This document shows, piece by piece, positions 38,910 to 46,877 of a DNA stretch of 64,000 nucleotides (its first letter is position 1; each line of letters opens with the position of its first letter). The notes beneath the pieces were generated by a model. It saw nothing but the letters and a program-made list of their open reading frames with translations. It was not told the DNA's origin and made no database searches. The translations under genes were made by a program, and so were the position numbers. The stretch spans positions 1,240,001 through 1,304,000 of the forward strand of contig NZ_LT598653.1 of NCBI RefSeq assembly GCF_900078365.1, given 5' to 3'. The DNA comes from an uncultured Sphingopyxis sp. (GTDB lineage Bacteria; Pseudomonadota; Alphaproteobacteria; Sphingomonadales; Sphingomonadaceae).

Positions 38910-39677
38910 ATGAGAATTCGCAAGCTGGCAGCCGCCATTTGCATCGGGCTCACCCTGGGCGGCGCACCGGCGGCGCACGCTGGTCAAGCCGGACCGGGCG
39001 CGAGCGCGACCAGTCCGGAGAATGTCCGCTCTTCCGAAAATGGCTGGGGTCTCAAAACCCCCGAGAGCCCGCTCGCGCGCGATGCCATTCGGCTGGTCCG
39101 CAGCGCGGAGGGGGAACTGCTGTTTCAGCACTCGATGCGTGTCTATCATTGGGCCGCTCTCGCGGGGGAGCGCAAGGGGCTGCATTTCGATCCCGATCTG
39201 CTGTTCGTCGCGGCCTTGTTTCACGATTATGGCCTGACCGCAGGCTATGGCGAGAGCCACCGGCGATACGAGGTGGACGGCGCCGATGCTGCCCGCGAAT
39301 TCCTGATCGAGCACGGCATCGCGGAGGCGGAAAGCCAGAAAATCTGGCTGGCGATCGCGCTCCACACGACGAACGGCGTGTCCGGTCATCTCGACCCGGT
39401 CGCTGCGCTTCTCGCCGAAGCGGCCAACATGGATCTCGTCGGGGCGGGTTTTAACGATTTCACCGCGGCGCAGCGCGACGCCGTCGAAGCGGCCTACCCG
39501 CGCGAGCCGCAGTTCGCGGAGGACTTCATGAGCGCGCTCTATCGCAGCCTCAAGCATCGCCCCGAAACCACGCAGGGTACCGGTCTCGCCGATGTGATGG
39601 CTTACAAGGATCCGAAATTCCGGCTCAGGAACTTCAGCAAGCTGATGCTCCATTCGCCCTGGACTGCGGCACAATGA
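38910..39677 (+). CDS. HD-domain protein, cyanamide-hydratase-like, exported paralogue
   Basis: The 255-residue protein is a paralogue of the preceding gene: 'LLFQHSMRVYHWAALAGERK', 'LLFVAALFHDYGLTAGYGES', 'IWLAIALHTTNGVSGHLDPV' and 'DLVGAGFNDFTAAQRDAV' align one to one. It has in addition a signal peptide ('RIRKLAAAICIGLTLGGAPA', cleavage near AHA-G). One copy thus appears to act in the cytoplasm and one in the periplasm. It starts 79 bp after its partner and is likely in the same transcript. Confidence 0.82.
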   Translation: MRIRKLAAAICIGLTLGGAPAAHAGQAGPGASATSPENVRSSENGWGLKTPESPLARDAIRLVRSAEGELLFQHSMRVYHWAALAGERKGLHFDPDLLFVAALFHDYGLTAGYGESHRRYEVDGADAAREFLIEHGIAEAESQKIWLAIALHTTNGVSGHLDPVAALLAEAANMDLVGAGFNDFTAAQRDAVEAAYPREPQFAEDFMSALYRSLKHRPETTQGTGLADVMAYKDPKFRLRNFSKLMLHSPWTAAQ

Positions 39678-39835
39678 GGCGCCGGAGCCAATGCGACATT
39701 ATTTCCCAGCCGGCAAAAGGAAAAAGGCCCTGACGACTGTCGGTGAAGACCTTGTCGATCTGCGCCATGCGAATCTCCGCTTCGCTCATTCTCGGCCCGC
39801 AAGCGGCCTGGCCGCAACCGCGCAAAGGGCGCGGA

Positions 39836-40477
39836 TCAATTGAGCGAGAGATCGTCGAGCAGCGGGTAGAATTGCGTCCAGACATCGTCCTTCTTGGCGC
39901 TGGCGATATGGCAGGATGCGCATTCGTCTTTGGGTCGCGGCATCGCGGTCGCGGCCTTGGGCTCGTGGTGGTTGAAATTATAATATCCCCACCCGCCGGT
40001 CTCGGCGTATTTCCTGCTGTCCTTAACGGTGACGTCGGCCCCGTTATAGGCCGCCGGAAAATATCCGCGCCCCGAAGGCTCGGTCCGCGATCCGTCGGGA
40101 TATTCGCCGGGCAGCGCGAGCTGAAGCTCCTTGAAGAAGATGGTTCCTTCAGGAAACTCGCCCGTCTTCTTGTAGATCGCGTAGGACCCGGGCTCGATAT
40201 AGACATTGTGGAATTCGGGGAAGCTCGCCTCGCCGTTGTTCAGCGCATTGGGCGTGAGCGGCGCGCCGATGAAGACCCAGGTTCGCCAGTTCTTCGGCAG
40301 CTCGAGCGATCCGTCGGCTGCATATTCGGGAAGATAGCGCGCGGGAGTGACGGCCATCGCCTCCCGGCCCTCCGCCTTGGCCTGCGCCCCGCTTTCCGGC
40401 TGCGACGACGAGCAGCCGGCCAATACCGCTATCGCCGCGGTCGGCACCATGATGAGGGATATCCACGATTTGCGCAC
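39836..40477 (-). CDS. Cytochrome P460-family lipoprotein
   Basis: The 213-residue protein begins with a lipoprotein signal ('ISLIMVPTAAIAVLAGC', lipobox LAG-C). It carries a P460-type domain: 'LPKNWRTWVFIGAPLTPNAL' at the start of the fold and the heme c motif 'DECASCHIASAKKDDVWTQF' near the end. P460 cytochromes oxidise hydroxylamine or detoxify nitric oxide in some bacteria; others have unknown roles. GTG 40477 is behind a strong AGGAGG, better than the ATG at 40510. A TGTAACC-N16-CGTG promoter candidate ends about 38 bases upstream of the start. Confidence 0.88.
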   Translation of the reverse strand: MRKSWISLIMVPTAAIAVLAGCSSSQPESGAQAKAEGREAMAVTPARYLPEYAADGSLELPKNWRTWVFIGAPLTPNALNNGEASFPEFHNVYIEPGSYAIYKKTGEFPEGTIFFKELQLALPGEYPDGSRTEPSGRGYFPAAYNGADVTVKDSRKYAETGGWGYYNFNHHEPKAATAMPRPKDECASCHIASAKKDDVWTQFYPLLDDLSLN

Positions 40478-40514
40478 GCCAACCTCCTGTTCGCCATCAG
40501 CATTCAGCAATGTT

Positions 40515-40541
40515 CACGCACGAGGCGTGGGCGCGGTTACA
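40515..40541 (-). promoter_or_regulatory. ECF-type promoter candidate for the P460 gene
   Basis: On the minus strand: TGTAACC at 40541-40535, 16 bases, CGTG at 40518-40515. The start codon of the gene is at 40477. This is one of eleven such sites in 40-58.3 kb. Confidence 0.75.
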
Positions 40542-40581
40542 GCCGGCGGCGATGTATCGCCGCCGGCTCCCTGGCCATCTC

Positions 40582-41079
40582 TCAGGCGGAGCGCCCGGTT
40601 TCGAAAAGGAACCACGCGCGCTGCTCGGCCTCGTCGGTCCACGTGTCGATGAGGCCCGAGGTTCCATTGTCGCCGGCGGCGTCGGCAGCGGCCTTGGCGG
40701 CGCGCAGCGATAGGACGAGATGGAGATTGTCGGTCCTGAGTTCGGCCAGCATGTCACGCGCCTCGACGAAGTCGGCGTCATTGTCGGGCAGGCTCTGGCG
40801 CCGCGCCACGTCGCCGATCGAGCGCAATGTCGTCCTGCCGACCTTGCGCACCCGTTCCGCGATCGCATCGGTGCTCAGCAGAATCTGCGCCGCCTGTTCG
40901 TCGAAGAGAAGATGATAGTCCCGGAAATAGGGCCCCGAGACGTGCCAATGGAAATTCTTGGTCTTGAGGTAGAGCGCGAAGCTGTCTGCGAGCGTGACGT
41001 TCAGCCGCTCCGCGAGGACGGCGATCGCCTTCTCGTCAAAATCCAGGGCTGCCATGCGTTGTTCTGCGTTTGCCGTCAT
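40582..41079 (-). CDS. dps: Dps-family DNA-protecting ferritin
   Basis: A 165-residue Dps: the ferroxidase-site signature 'KTKNFHWHVSGPYFRDYHLL' with 'FDEQAAQILLSTDAIAERV', and the later 'TDEAEQRAWFLFETGRSA', fit the family and its length. Dps oxidises Fe(II) with peroxide, stores iron in a dodecamer and protects DNA under stress. The N-terminus has few lysines, so DNA binding may be weak. No TGTAACC-type site lies directly upstream; it could be driven from elsewhere. Confidence 0.92.
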   Translation of the reverse strand: MTANAEQRMAALDFDEKAIAVLAERLNVTLADSFALYLKTKNFHWHVSGPYFRDYHLLFDEQAAQILLSTDAIAERVRKVGRTTLRSIGDVARRQSLPDNDADFVEARDMLAELRTDNLHLVLSLRAAKAAADAAGDNGTSGLIDTWTDEAEQRAWFLFETGRSA

Positions 41080-41134
41080 ATGTCGTCCTCGCGTCGCCGG
41101 GCGGCCGAGGCCGCCCTTGCTGTTCCCGTGCCCG

Positions 41135-41374
41135 TCATTCTTCCTCGAAGGTGACCGCGACCGCCGCGTTCGCGCTCAGGCGGACCTTGTCGCCTTCGAC
41201 CTCGGCCACCAGGCCGCGCGAAATATAATGATGATGTCCCTTATGCTCGCCCTGGCCGCTGTCCGAGCGCAGCAGCTTGATCCGGTCGCCGGCAATGCGG
41301 TCCACCGTTCCGACATGGACGCCGTCCGCGCCAATCACTTCCATCTTTTCTTTCACGGCTTCGAAACCAGCCAT
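41135..41374 (-). CDS. DUF2171 family protein
   Basis: A 79-residue soluble protein, 'EKMEVIGADGVHVGTVDRIA' followed by 'GDRIKLLRSDSGQGEHKGHH' and 'ISRGLVAEVEGDKVRLS', a PRC-barrel-like small domain known as DUF2171. It is often found with stress genes in proteobacteria, with no known function. It has an AGGAGG ribosome site and its own TGTAACC-N16-CGAG promoter candidate ahead, placed over the last codons of corA. Confidence 0.88.
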   Translation of the reverse strand: MAGFEAVKEKMEVIGADGVHVGTVDRIAGDRIKLLRSDSGQGEHKGHHHYISRGLVAEVEGDKVRLSANAAVAVTFEEE

Positions 41375-41447
41375 TTTCGACCTCCTGTCGGTTTGATGCG
41401 ATGTTGATAATGTCTCCGCGCCCTTTTGGTGCCTGCGACGCCAATCA

Positions 41448-41474
41448 CTCGGGCGATGGCGGCGGGCGGTTACA
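41448..41474 (-). promoter_or_regulatory. ECF-type promoter candidate for the DUF2171 gene
   Basis: Minus strand: TGTAACC at 41474-41468, 16 bases, CGAG at 41451-41448, 74 bases ahead of the ATG at 41374. It overlaps the corA stop codon. Confidence 0.7.
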
Positions 41475-42504
41475 TCGCGCGGGGGCCGCTCCCCCGGTAA
41501 AAACCGTCCTTGCGGCGCCGGCGCGCCGATTGCCTGCCCCCCGACTGCAGCCAGCCGAGGCGGCGGAAGCGCCAGTAGAGGAAGCCGCAGATCGCGATGA
41601 TCGCGCCGAAGAGCAGGAGCGCGTCCCAGGTCGCCGGCGGCCGCGGGGCGGCGATGAAGTTCATGCCGTAAAATCCGGTGATCGCCGTCGGGATCGCGAG
41701 AATTCCGGCCCAGGCAGCGAGCTGGCGGGTAATCGCCGACTGCCGCTGCTCCTCGAGCAGGCTGCTCGCCTCCATCGCGGTGCGGATGACGTCGATCAGG
41801 CCATCGCTCATCGCATCGATCCGGGTGAGGTGATCGAGCACGTCCCGAAAATAGGGCTGCGCACCGGCGGAAACGCAGGGGACATCGAGGCTCGCAAGTT
41901 TGTTGCAGACGTCCCCCATCCGGGTCAGCACATGCTTGAAATGAACCGTCTCGCGCCGAAGCTGGAAGATCAGCGCGATCTCGTCGCGGCCAAGCGAATC
42001 GTCGAGGAGACGCCTCTCCATGCGCAGCACCTCGTCGGCGATCATCTGCACGATCGGGAAATAATCGTCGACGATCAGGTCGAGGACATCGTGGACGACA
42101 TATTCGGGACCCTTCACCTTGCGCGCCGCGATCCTGTCGATCCTTTCCCGCAGCCGGTGCCCGAAGGCCGTTTCCATCCGGCAGACCGTGATGACGCGCC
42201 CCTCGGCGAGGAAGATGCTGACGTCGGTATAGAGGATTTCGTCGGCGCCGAGTTCGGCGGCTTTCGCAACGATGAAGACATGATCGGCATAGAGATCGAC
42301 CTTCGCAAGCTGCGATAGGCTCATCGAATCCTCGACGGCGAGTTCGTGGAGGCCGAAGGCGCGTTGCAGCCTGCCGATCTCCTCGCCTTCGGGGTCGACG
42401 ACGTCGATCCAGACAAAGCCGCGTTCGGGAACAGGCGCGGCTCCCTCCCACGCGCTCCAGCGCGGCTTCTCGTCTCCACCGTGGATGGCTGCGACGATGC
42501 TCAT
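41470..42504 (-). CDS. corA: CorA-family divalent cation transporter
   Basis: The 344-residue protein has a long soluble N-terminal funnel ('WIDVVDPEGEEIGRLQRAFG', 'FGLHELAVEDSM'), long stalk helices and two C-terminal membrane helices with the pore signature 'ITGFYGMNFIA' between them, then a basic tail. CorA forms a pentameric Mg2+ channel; some relatives (ZntB) move Zn2+. The GMN motif is intact. ATG 42504 is used. It sits between the DUF2171 and GNAT genes, each of which has its own candidate promoter, so it may depend on the GNAT one. Confidence 0.93.
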   Translation of the reverse strand: MSIVAAIHGGDEKPRWSAWEGAAPVPERGFVWIDVVDPEGEEIGRLQRAFGLHELAVEDSMSLSQLAKVDLYADHVFIVAKAAELGADEILYTDVSIFLAEGRVITVCRMETAFGHRLRERIDRIAARKVKGPEYVVHDVLDLIVDDYFPIVQMIADEVLRMERRLLDDSLGRDEIALIFQLRRETVHFKHVLTRMGDVCNKLASLDVPCVSAGAQPYFRDVLDHLTRIDAMSDGLIDVIRTAMEASSLLEEQRQSAITRQLAAWAGILAIPTAITGFYGMNFIAAPRPPATWDALLLFGAIIAICGFLYWRFRRLGWLQSGGRQSARRRRKDGFYRGSGPRAM

Positions 42505-42540
42505 CGCGGCGCCTTGGCCGGCGCGCCGTGCGGCGCGCGC

Positions 42541-42822
42541 TCACCCATCGAGCATCGCGGCATATTCGGGATGGCCGGCGGCATAGCGGGCCATGAACGG
42601 GCATTTGGCGATCACCCTTTTTCCTTCGCGGCGCAGTGTCTCGAAGACGGCATGCGCAAGCGCCTTGCCGATGCCCTGGCCGCTATACTCGCCGGGCACC
42701 TCGGTGTGCAGCAGCACGACGCGGCCATCGTCGATCCTATAATAGGTGACCGCCACGGCCTCGTCGGCGATCGGCAGTTCATATCTGCGCATCGACACAT
42801 TGTTGATGATCTCGCCTGCCAT
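42541..42822 (-). CDS. GNAT-like N-acetyltransferase, YidJ/COG2388 type
   Basis: A 93-residue minimal GNAT fold: 'ITYYRIDDGRVVLLHTEVPG'-type strands, the acetyl-CoA loop 'EYSGQGIGKALAHAVFETLR', and 'VIAKCPFMARYAAGHPEYAA' at the end, as in the very short Gcn5-related proteins of COG2388. Substrate is unknown. ATG 42822; the frame upstream is an artefact. The candidate promoter TGTAACC-N16-CGAG lies about 80 bases upstream. Confidence 0.85.
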   Translation of the reverse strand: MAGEIINNVSMRRYELPIADEAVAVTYYRIDDGRVVLLHTEVPGEYSGQGIGKALAHAVFETLRREGKRVIAKCPFMARYAAGHPEYAAMLDG

Positions 42823-42903
42823 CCCGCACTCCTTTCGACGGTGTCCTGCCTTCGCCGGCGCGGAAGAAGGCGCGCGGCGCCGATCGTCCGGCCCGATGCC
42901 AAT

Positions 42904-42930
42904 CTCGTCGGGGGTCGCGGTGCGGTTACA
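42904..42930 (-). promoter_or_regulatory. ECF-type promoter candidate for the GNAT gene
   Basis: Minus strand: TGTAACC at 42930-42924, 16 bases, CGAG at 42907-42904. It shares the intergenic region with an outward-facing copy for the antiporter gene. Confidence 0.7.
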
Positions 42931-43000
42931 CCGGGCGGGGGGAGGGGCGGGGGCGGCCCGTCGCCGCGCCCGGCATCGGGGGCGAAGGGCGGGCGGTGCC

Positions 43001-43026
43001 GTAACCGCCCCGCGCCTTCGGCCGGT
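43001..43026 (+). promoter_or_regulatory. ECF-type promoter candidate for the Kef-type antiporter
   Basis: Plus strand: GTAACC at 43001-43006 (preceded by C, not T), 16 bases, CGGT at 43023-43026, 73 bases ahead of ATG 43100. It forms a divergent pair with the site at 42904-42930. Confidence 0.65.
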
Positions 43027-43099
43027 TGGATTAGGGCGGGATTCAAAAAAGCGTCCGGATTTCGCGGAGCGCAGCCCGGAGACGCAGCAAGGAGCGCGC

Positions 43100-44779
43100 A
43101 TGGAGATCGCCGAAGCCATTTTCCCGATCCTGGTCATCCTGGCGCTCGGCATCGCGGCGGCCGTCCTCTCGCGCATGGTGCGGGTCAACCCGATCGTCGG
43201 CTATCTCTTCCTCGGCGTCCTCGTCTCGGCCATCCGGCCCGAACTGCTTTCGGCCGGGGGCGTCGTTCATCTGCTTGCCGAACTCGGCGTCGTCTTTTTG
43301 CTTTTCGATATCGGTCTCCATTTCTCGACCGCGCATGTCCGGCGCGAGGCGGGCAATATATTCGGGTTCGGCCCGCTCCAGGTCGGCGCATCGACCCTTC
43401 TGATCGGCGCCTTCGCGTGGGCGCTCGGCATGCCGCCCGTCGGAGCCTTTCTTGTCGGTGCCTCGCTCGCGCTTTCCTCGACCGCGATCGTCGCGGGCGT
43501 CATCGCCGAGCGCCGCCAGCAAAATTGTCCGGTCGCGCTCACCGCGACGGCGATCCTGATCTTTCAGGATGTCGCTGCGATCTTTCTTCTCATCCTGGCG
43601 GCGACGCTCGGCAGCGGCGCCGCCGGGCCGGCGATGCTCGCGGCGTTGCTGAAGACATTGGCCGCGATCGCCGTCGCGCTGCTTTCGGCGCGCCTCATCG
43701 TCCGTCCGCTCTTCGCCATCCTGTCGAAGCACGGCGCCGAGGAGGTGTTCACCGCGACCGCGCTGCTGATCGCGCTTGCCGCCGGATGGTCCGCCGCCAT
43801 GGCCGGATTGTCGATGACGCTCGGGGCCTTTCTCGGCGGCATGATGGTCGCCGAGAGCCCGTTCAAGGCGAGCGTGCGCTCGGAAATCGCTCCCTTTCGC
43901 GGACTCCTCGTCAGCTTCTTTTTCCTGTCGGTCGGCGCTTCGCTCGACCTCGGCGTGATCGCCGGCGCGTGGCCGGCGATCCTCGCCATCGCGCTCGGGA
44001 TCATTCTGCTCAAATCGGCGGCCAATATCTTCGCGAGCCTTTCTTTCCGCTGGTCGGTGCCCGGATCGGTGCAGCTTGGCGTGCTGATGGCGGGGGGATC
44101 CGAATTCGCCTTCGTGCTCTTCGCCATGCCCGGCGTGCGCGCCGTCATCAGCGACGCGGCGGTCGCGCAGCTCGTCGCCGCCGTCGCGCTCACGCTCGCG
44201 GCGACGCCGACCCTCGCCTATGTCGGCCGCGATCTGGCGGGACGGCTGCGCACCCGCGCGACGCCCAGGATGGCGAGCGAGATGGAGCCGCAAGGCGAGA
44301 CCAACCCCGTGATTATCATCGGCATGGGCGATGTCGGGCGGACGATCGCGGACGCGCTCGAGGAGTTCGATATCCGCTATGACGCCATCGAGCGCGACGG
44401 GGTCCGGCTCCGCGATGCGGTCGCAGACGGGTATAACGCCTCCTTCGGCGATGCGTCGGACGCAAGGCTCTGGCGCGCCGTCGATCTCGGCGGCCGCCGG
44501 TTCAGCGTCATGACGGCCTCTTCGATCGCGGCGGCAAGGGACTGGTTTCCCGCGTCTCTCGCGCTGTTTCCCGATCTCCACCGTCTCTGGGTGGCCGGAA
44601 CCGACGATGAAGCGGCGCAGCTCAATGAACTCGGGATCGAAGCGGTCGTCTCGCCCGAAGGCGCGCGGGGTATCGAGGCGGCCGAGGCGCTGCTTGCCGC
44701 GATGGACATCGAACCCGGCGCGGTGTCTGCCTGGGCGGGCCGGCAGCGCGCGCGCATCGCAAGCCCGCTGGCCGCGTGA
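43100..44779 (+). CDS. Kef-type K+/H+ antiporter with RCK/TrkA-N domain
   Basis: The 559-residue protein has about 12 membrane helices of the CPA2 exchanger class (residues 1-385; 'LSSTAIVAGVIAERRQQNCP' and 'ILIFQDVAAIFLLIL' contain the conserved exchanger and Asp positions). A C-terminal RCK/TrkA-N Rossmann domain follows ('NPVIIIGMGDVGRTIADALE', 'NASFGDASDARLWRAVDLGG'). KefB/C-type proteins extrude K+ and acidify the cytoplasm during electrophile stress, gated by glutathione adducts. The stress context and the two GST genes fit this. ATG 43100 has an AAGGAGC site. Confidence 0.9.
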   Translation: MEIAEAIFPILVILALGIAAAVLSRMVRVNPIVGYLFLGVLVSAIRPELLSAGGVVHLLAELGVVFLLFDIGLHFSTAHVRREAGNIFGFGPLQVGASTLLIGAFAWALGMPPVGAFLVGASLALSSTAIVAGVIAERRQQNCPVALTATAILIFQDVAAIFLLILAATLGSGAAGPAMLAALLKTLAAIAVALLSARLIVRPLFAILSKHGAEEVFTATALLIALAAGWSAAMAGLSMTLGAFLGGMMVAESPFKASVRSEIAPFRGLLVSFFFLSVGASLDLGVIAGAWPAILAIALGIILLKSAANIFASLSFRWSVPGSVQLGVLMAGGSEFAFVLFAMPGVRAVISDAAVAQLVAAVALTLAATPTLAYVGRDLAGRLRTRATPRMASEMEPQGETNPVIIIGMGDVGRTIADALEEFDIRYDAIERDGVRLRDAVADGYNASFGDASDARLWRAVDLGGRRFSVMTASSIAAARDWFPASLALFPDLHRLWVAGTDDEAAQLNELGIEAVVSPEGARGIEAAEALLAAMDIEPGAVSAWAGRQRARIASPLAA

Positions 44780-44785
44780 TGCGCT

Positions 44786-45262
44786 TCAGGCGGCCGGTGG
44801 CATCACGGCCCGGACCAGGGCTTCCGGATCGAGTTGGAACCCGTCGAACATCACCTCGCCGCCGGGCGCGATGACCACGAACCAGGGCGTGCCGCCGGTG
44901 CGATAGTCTTCCATCAGCGCCGGCACCGGTCGGCCGCGTTCGGGCACGGCATGTCCGAACGGAATCGCGAGGGCGTAGCGCTGCTGATCATCGCGGATGC
45001 TCTCGAATATATTGACGTCATGGCCCTCGAACACCGTCTGGATCGCCGCGAACCCCGCATTCGTGCCCGCCAGCGCGGCGACGAGCCGGACAAGGGTCGG
45101 GAAGCCATGGACATGGCACCCTTGGCACCAGTGCTGGAAGAAATAGAGAATCCGATATCCCGCGCCGAGATCGTCCAGCGACAGGGCGGCGCTGTCCCGG
45201 CCCGCGGCATCGATCCATCGCACGCCGCGGAGCGGCGGGGCGGGGCGGCCGACTATGGTCAT
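44786..45262 (-). CDS. Thioredoxin-fold redoxin with WCxxC-type active site
   Basis: A 158-residue protein with 'LYFFQHWCQGCHVHGFPTLV' (CxxC, WCQGC) near residue 45 and 'GGTPWFVVIAPGGEVMFDGF' with the cis-Pro loop. It belongs to the AhpC/TlpA-like superfamily. No signal peptide is visible, so it is a probable cytoplasmic thiol reductase. It is downstream of msrA on the same strand with a 62-base gap, so it might supply reducing power to methionine sulfoxide reductases. Confidence 0.85.
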   Translation of the reverse strand: MTIVGRPAPPLRGVRWIDAAGRDSAALSLDDLGAGYRILYFFQHWCQGCHVHGFPTLVRLVAALAGTNAGFAAIQTVFEGHDVNIFESIRDDQQRYALAIPFGHAVPERGRPVPALMEDYRTGGTPWFVVIAPGGEVMFDGFQLDPEALVRAVMPPAA

Positions 45263-45324
45263 GGCAGGTCATCCTCGAACGACGCGCGCGGATCGCATGC
45301 GGACCCGCGCGCGGGGAACAGGCC

Positions 45325-45837
45325 CTATGCGGCCGCGTCCGATCGGCGCGGCAGCACCCAGTCCGGCCGAGCGAAGTGGCAGGTATATCCGTCGGGGAAG
45401 CGTTCCAGATAATCCTGGTGCTCGGGCTCGGCTTCCCAGAAGGGGCCGGCGGGCTCGACCTCGGTCACCACCTTGCCGGGCCAGAGGCCCGAGGCATCGA
45501 CGTCGGCGATCGTGTCCTCGGCGACGGCTTTTTGCGCTTCGCTCGTGAAATAGATCGCCGAGCGGTAGCTCGAGCCGCGATCGTTGCCCTGGCGGTTGGG
45601 CGTCGTCGGATCGTGGATCTGGAAGAAAAATTCGAGCAGCTTCCTGTAGGATGTCTGCTGCGGATCGAAGAGGATTTCGATCGCTTCGGCGTGCGTGCCG
45701 TGATCGCGATAAGTCGCGTTCGGCACGTCGCCGCCGGTATAGCCGACGCGGGTCGCGACCACGCCCTTCATCTTGCGGATCAGGTCCTGCATGCCCCAGA
45801 AGCAGCCGCCTGCCAGAACCGCGCGTTCGCTATTCAT
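45325..45837 (-). CDS. msrA: Peptide-methionine (S)-S-oxide reductase
   Basis: The 170-residue protein has the MsrA active site 'LAGGCFWGMQDLIRKMKGVV', 'TRVGYTGGDVPNATYRDHGT' and 'HAEAIEILFDPQQTSYRKLL'. It repairs the S epimer of methionine sulfoxide. The start overlaps the msrB stop by 4 bases (ATGA), so both are coupled. No signal peptide; cytoplasmic. Confidence 0.97.
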   Translation of the reverse strand: MNSERAVLAGGCFWGMQDLIRKMKGVVATRVGYTGGDVPNATYRDHGTHAEAIEILFDPQQTSYRKLLEFFFQIHDPTTPNRQGNDRGSSYRSAIYFTSEAQKAVAEDTIADVDASGLWPGKVVTEVEPAGPFWEAEPEHQDYLERFPDGYTCHFARPDWVLPRRSDAAA

Positions 45838-46283
45838 TGGATATCCTCCACCTGATCGAGATAATCACCATAGCCCTCGGCCGCCATTTCGGCCTTCGGG
45901 ACAAAGCGAAGCGATGCCGAGTTGATGCAGTAGCGCAGCCCGCCCCGGTCGCGGGGGCCGTCGGGAAACACATGCCCCAGATGGCTGTCGCCATGCGTCG
46001 AGCGCACTTCGGTGCGGATCATGCCGTGGCTCGCGTCGTGCCGCTCATTGATGTTCACCGGCTCGACCGGCTTGGTGAAGCTCGGCCAGCCGCACCCCGA
46101 CTCATATTTGTCGGACGATGCGAAGAGCGGCTCGCCCGACACGATGTCGACATAGATGCCCGGCTCCTTGTTGCCGAGATATTCGCCGGTCCCCGGCCGT
46201 TCGGTCCCGCTCTCCTGCGTGACGCGATATTGTTCGGGCGACAGCTTCGCGATCGCCTCTTCGCTTTTCTCATATTTGGTCAT
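45834..46283 (-). CDS. msrB: Peptide-methionine (R)-S-oxide reductase
   Basis: The 149-residue protein contains 'YESGCGWPSFTKPV', 'SHLGHVFPDGPRDRGGLRYC' and 'INSASLRFVPKAEM', with the catalytic Cys in 'RYCINSAS'. The second zinc-binding CxxC pair is absent: only the GCGW cysteine is near its usual place. It repairs R-methionine sulfoxide. ATG 46283 has a strong AAGGAGG site. msrB-msrA form an operon. Confidence 0.96.
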   Translation of the reverse strand: MTKYEKSEEAIAKLSPEQYRVTQESGTERPGTGEYLGNKEPGIYVDIVSGEPLFASSDKYESGCGWPSFTKPVEPVNINERHDASHGMIRTEVRSTHGDSHLGHVFPDGPRDRGGLRYCINSASLRFVPKAEMAAEGYGDYLDQVEDIQ

Positions 46284-46462
46284 CACAACCTCCTTCTAAC
46301 TGCCTGGTCTCGAAGATGGGAATGCAGCCGGCCCAGGTTCAATAGGCAGGCATGGCTTCCCTGCAGCCCCGAACCGCGCCTGCACGCGCGCAAAGCGTGC
46401 CGTCTTGCGCCAAGGTCGGCTGCTTGCCGGGAGAAGCAAGCAGCCGAAGCCCCGGGGGCGGG

Positions 46463-46867
46463 CTATTTCTCCGCTTTCGACACCGACCGGAGATAGGCGA
46501 CGATCAGCTTCCGCTCGGCGGGGTCATCCATCTTAAGATACATCCGGCTTCCCGGCGCCATTTTCTGGGTGCCGGCAAGCCATTGGTCGAGCCTTGCCGG
46601 CGTCCAGACCCCGCCGAGCGTCTTCAGCGCCGGCGAATAGGCATATCCCGGCACGCCGGCGACGGCGCGTCCGACGACATCGCGGTGGCGCGGGCCGATG
46701 CGGTCGGCATCGACCGAGTGACAGCCCGCGCAGCGGCTTTGATACAGCGTCCGGCCCGCCGCGGTCCCATCGGCGGCGCCGCTCGGCCGCGCGGCGAGGA
46801 ACAGGATAGCGCCCCCCATCGACAGCGCGGTCCCGATCCGCGATGCGGCCGCGAGCGACAAGCCCAT
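46463..46867 (-). CDS. Exported class I cytochrome c
   Basis: A 134-residue protein with a signal peptide ('IGTALSMGGAILFLAARPSG' then AADG) and one heme site 'LYQSRCAGCHSVDADRIGPR'. A distal Met lies in 'GTQKMAPGSRMYLKM', giving His/Met ligation. It is about 110 residues when mature, like mitochondrial-type c2 cytochromes. It starts 10 bp after the ferritin-like gene stop, so the two are likely cotranscribed from the TGTAACC promoter at 47570. Confidence 0.92.
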   Translation of the reverse strand: MGLSLAAASRIGTALSMGGAILFLAARPSGAADGTAAGRTLYQSRCAGCHSVDADRIGPRHRDVVGRAVAGVPGYAYSPALKTLGGVWTPARLDQWLAGTQKMAPGSRMYLKMDDPAERKLIVAYLRSVSKAEK

Positions 46868-46877
46868 GCCGCCTCCG

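Noticed and set aside
39634..39789. 51-codon minus-strand frame 'MSEAEIRMAQIDKVF...' between the HD and P460 genes
   Set aside because: No recognisable ribosome site and 44 bases overlap with the HD gene end; not convincing enough to call.
42346..44382. 678-codon plus-strand frame over corA, GNAT and the antiporter gene start
   Set aside because: Shadow of three recognised genes; no family similarity and extreme Arg content.
43043..44581. 512-codon minus-strand frame opposite the Kef-type antiporter
   Set aside because: Highly charged Arg/Asp/Glu-rich shadow of hydrophobic codons on the real strand.
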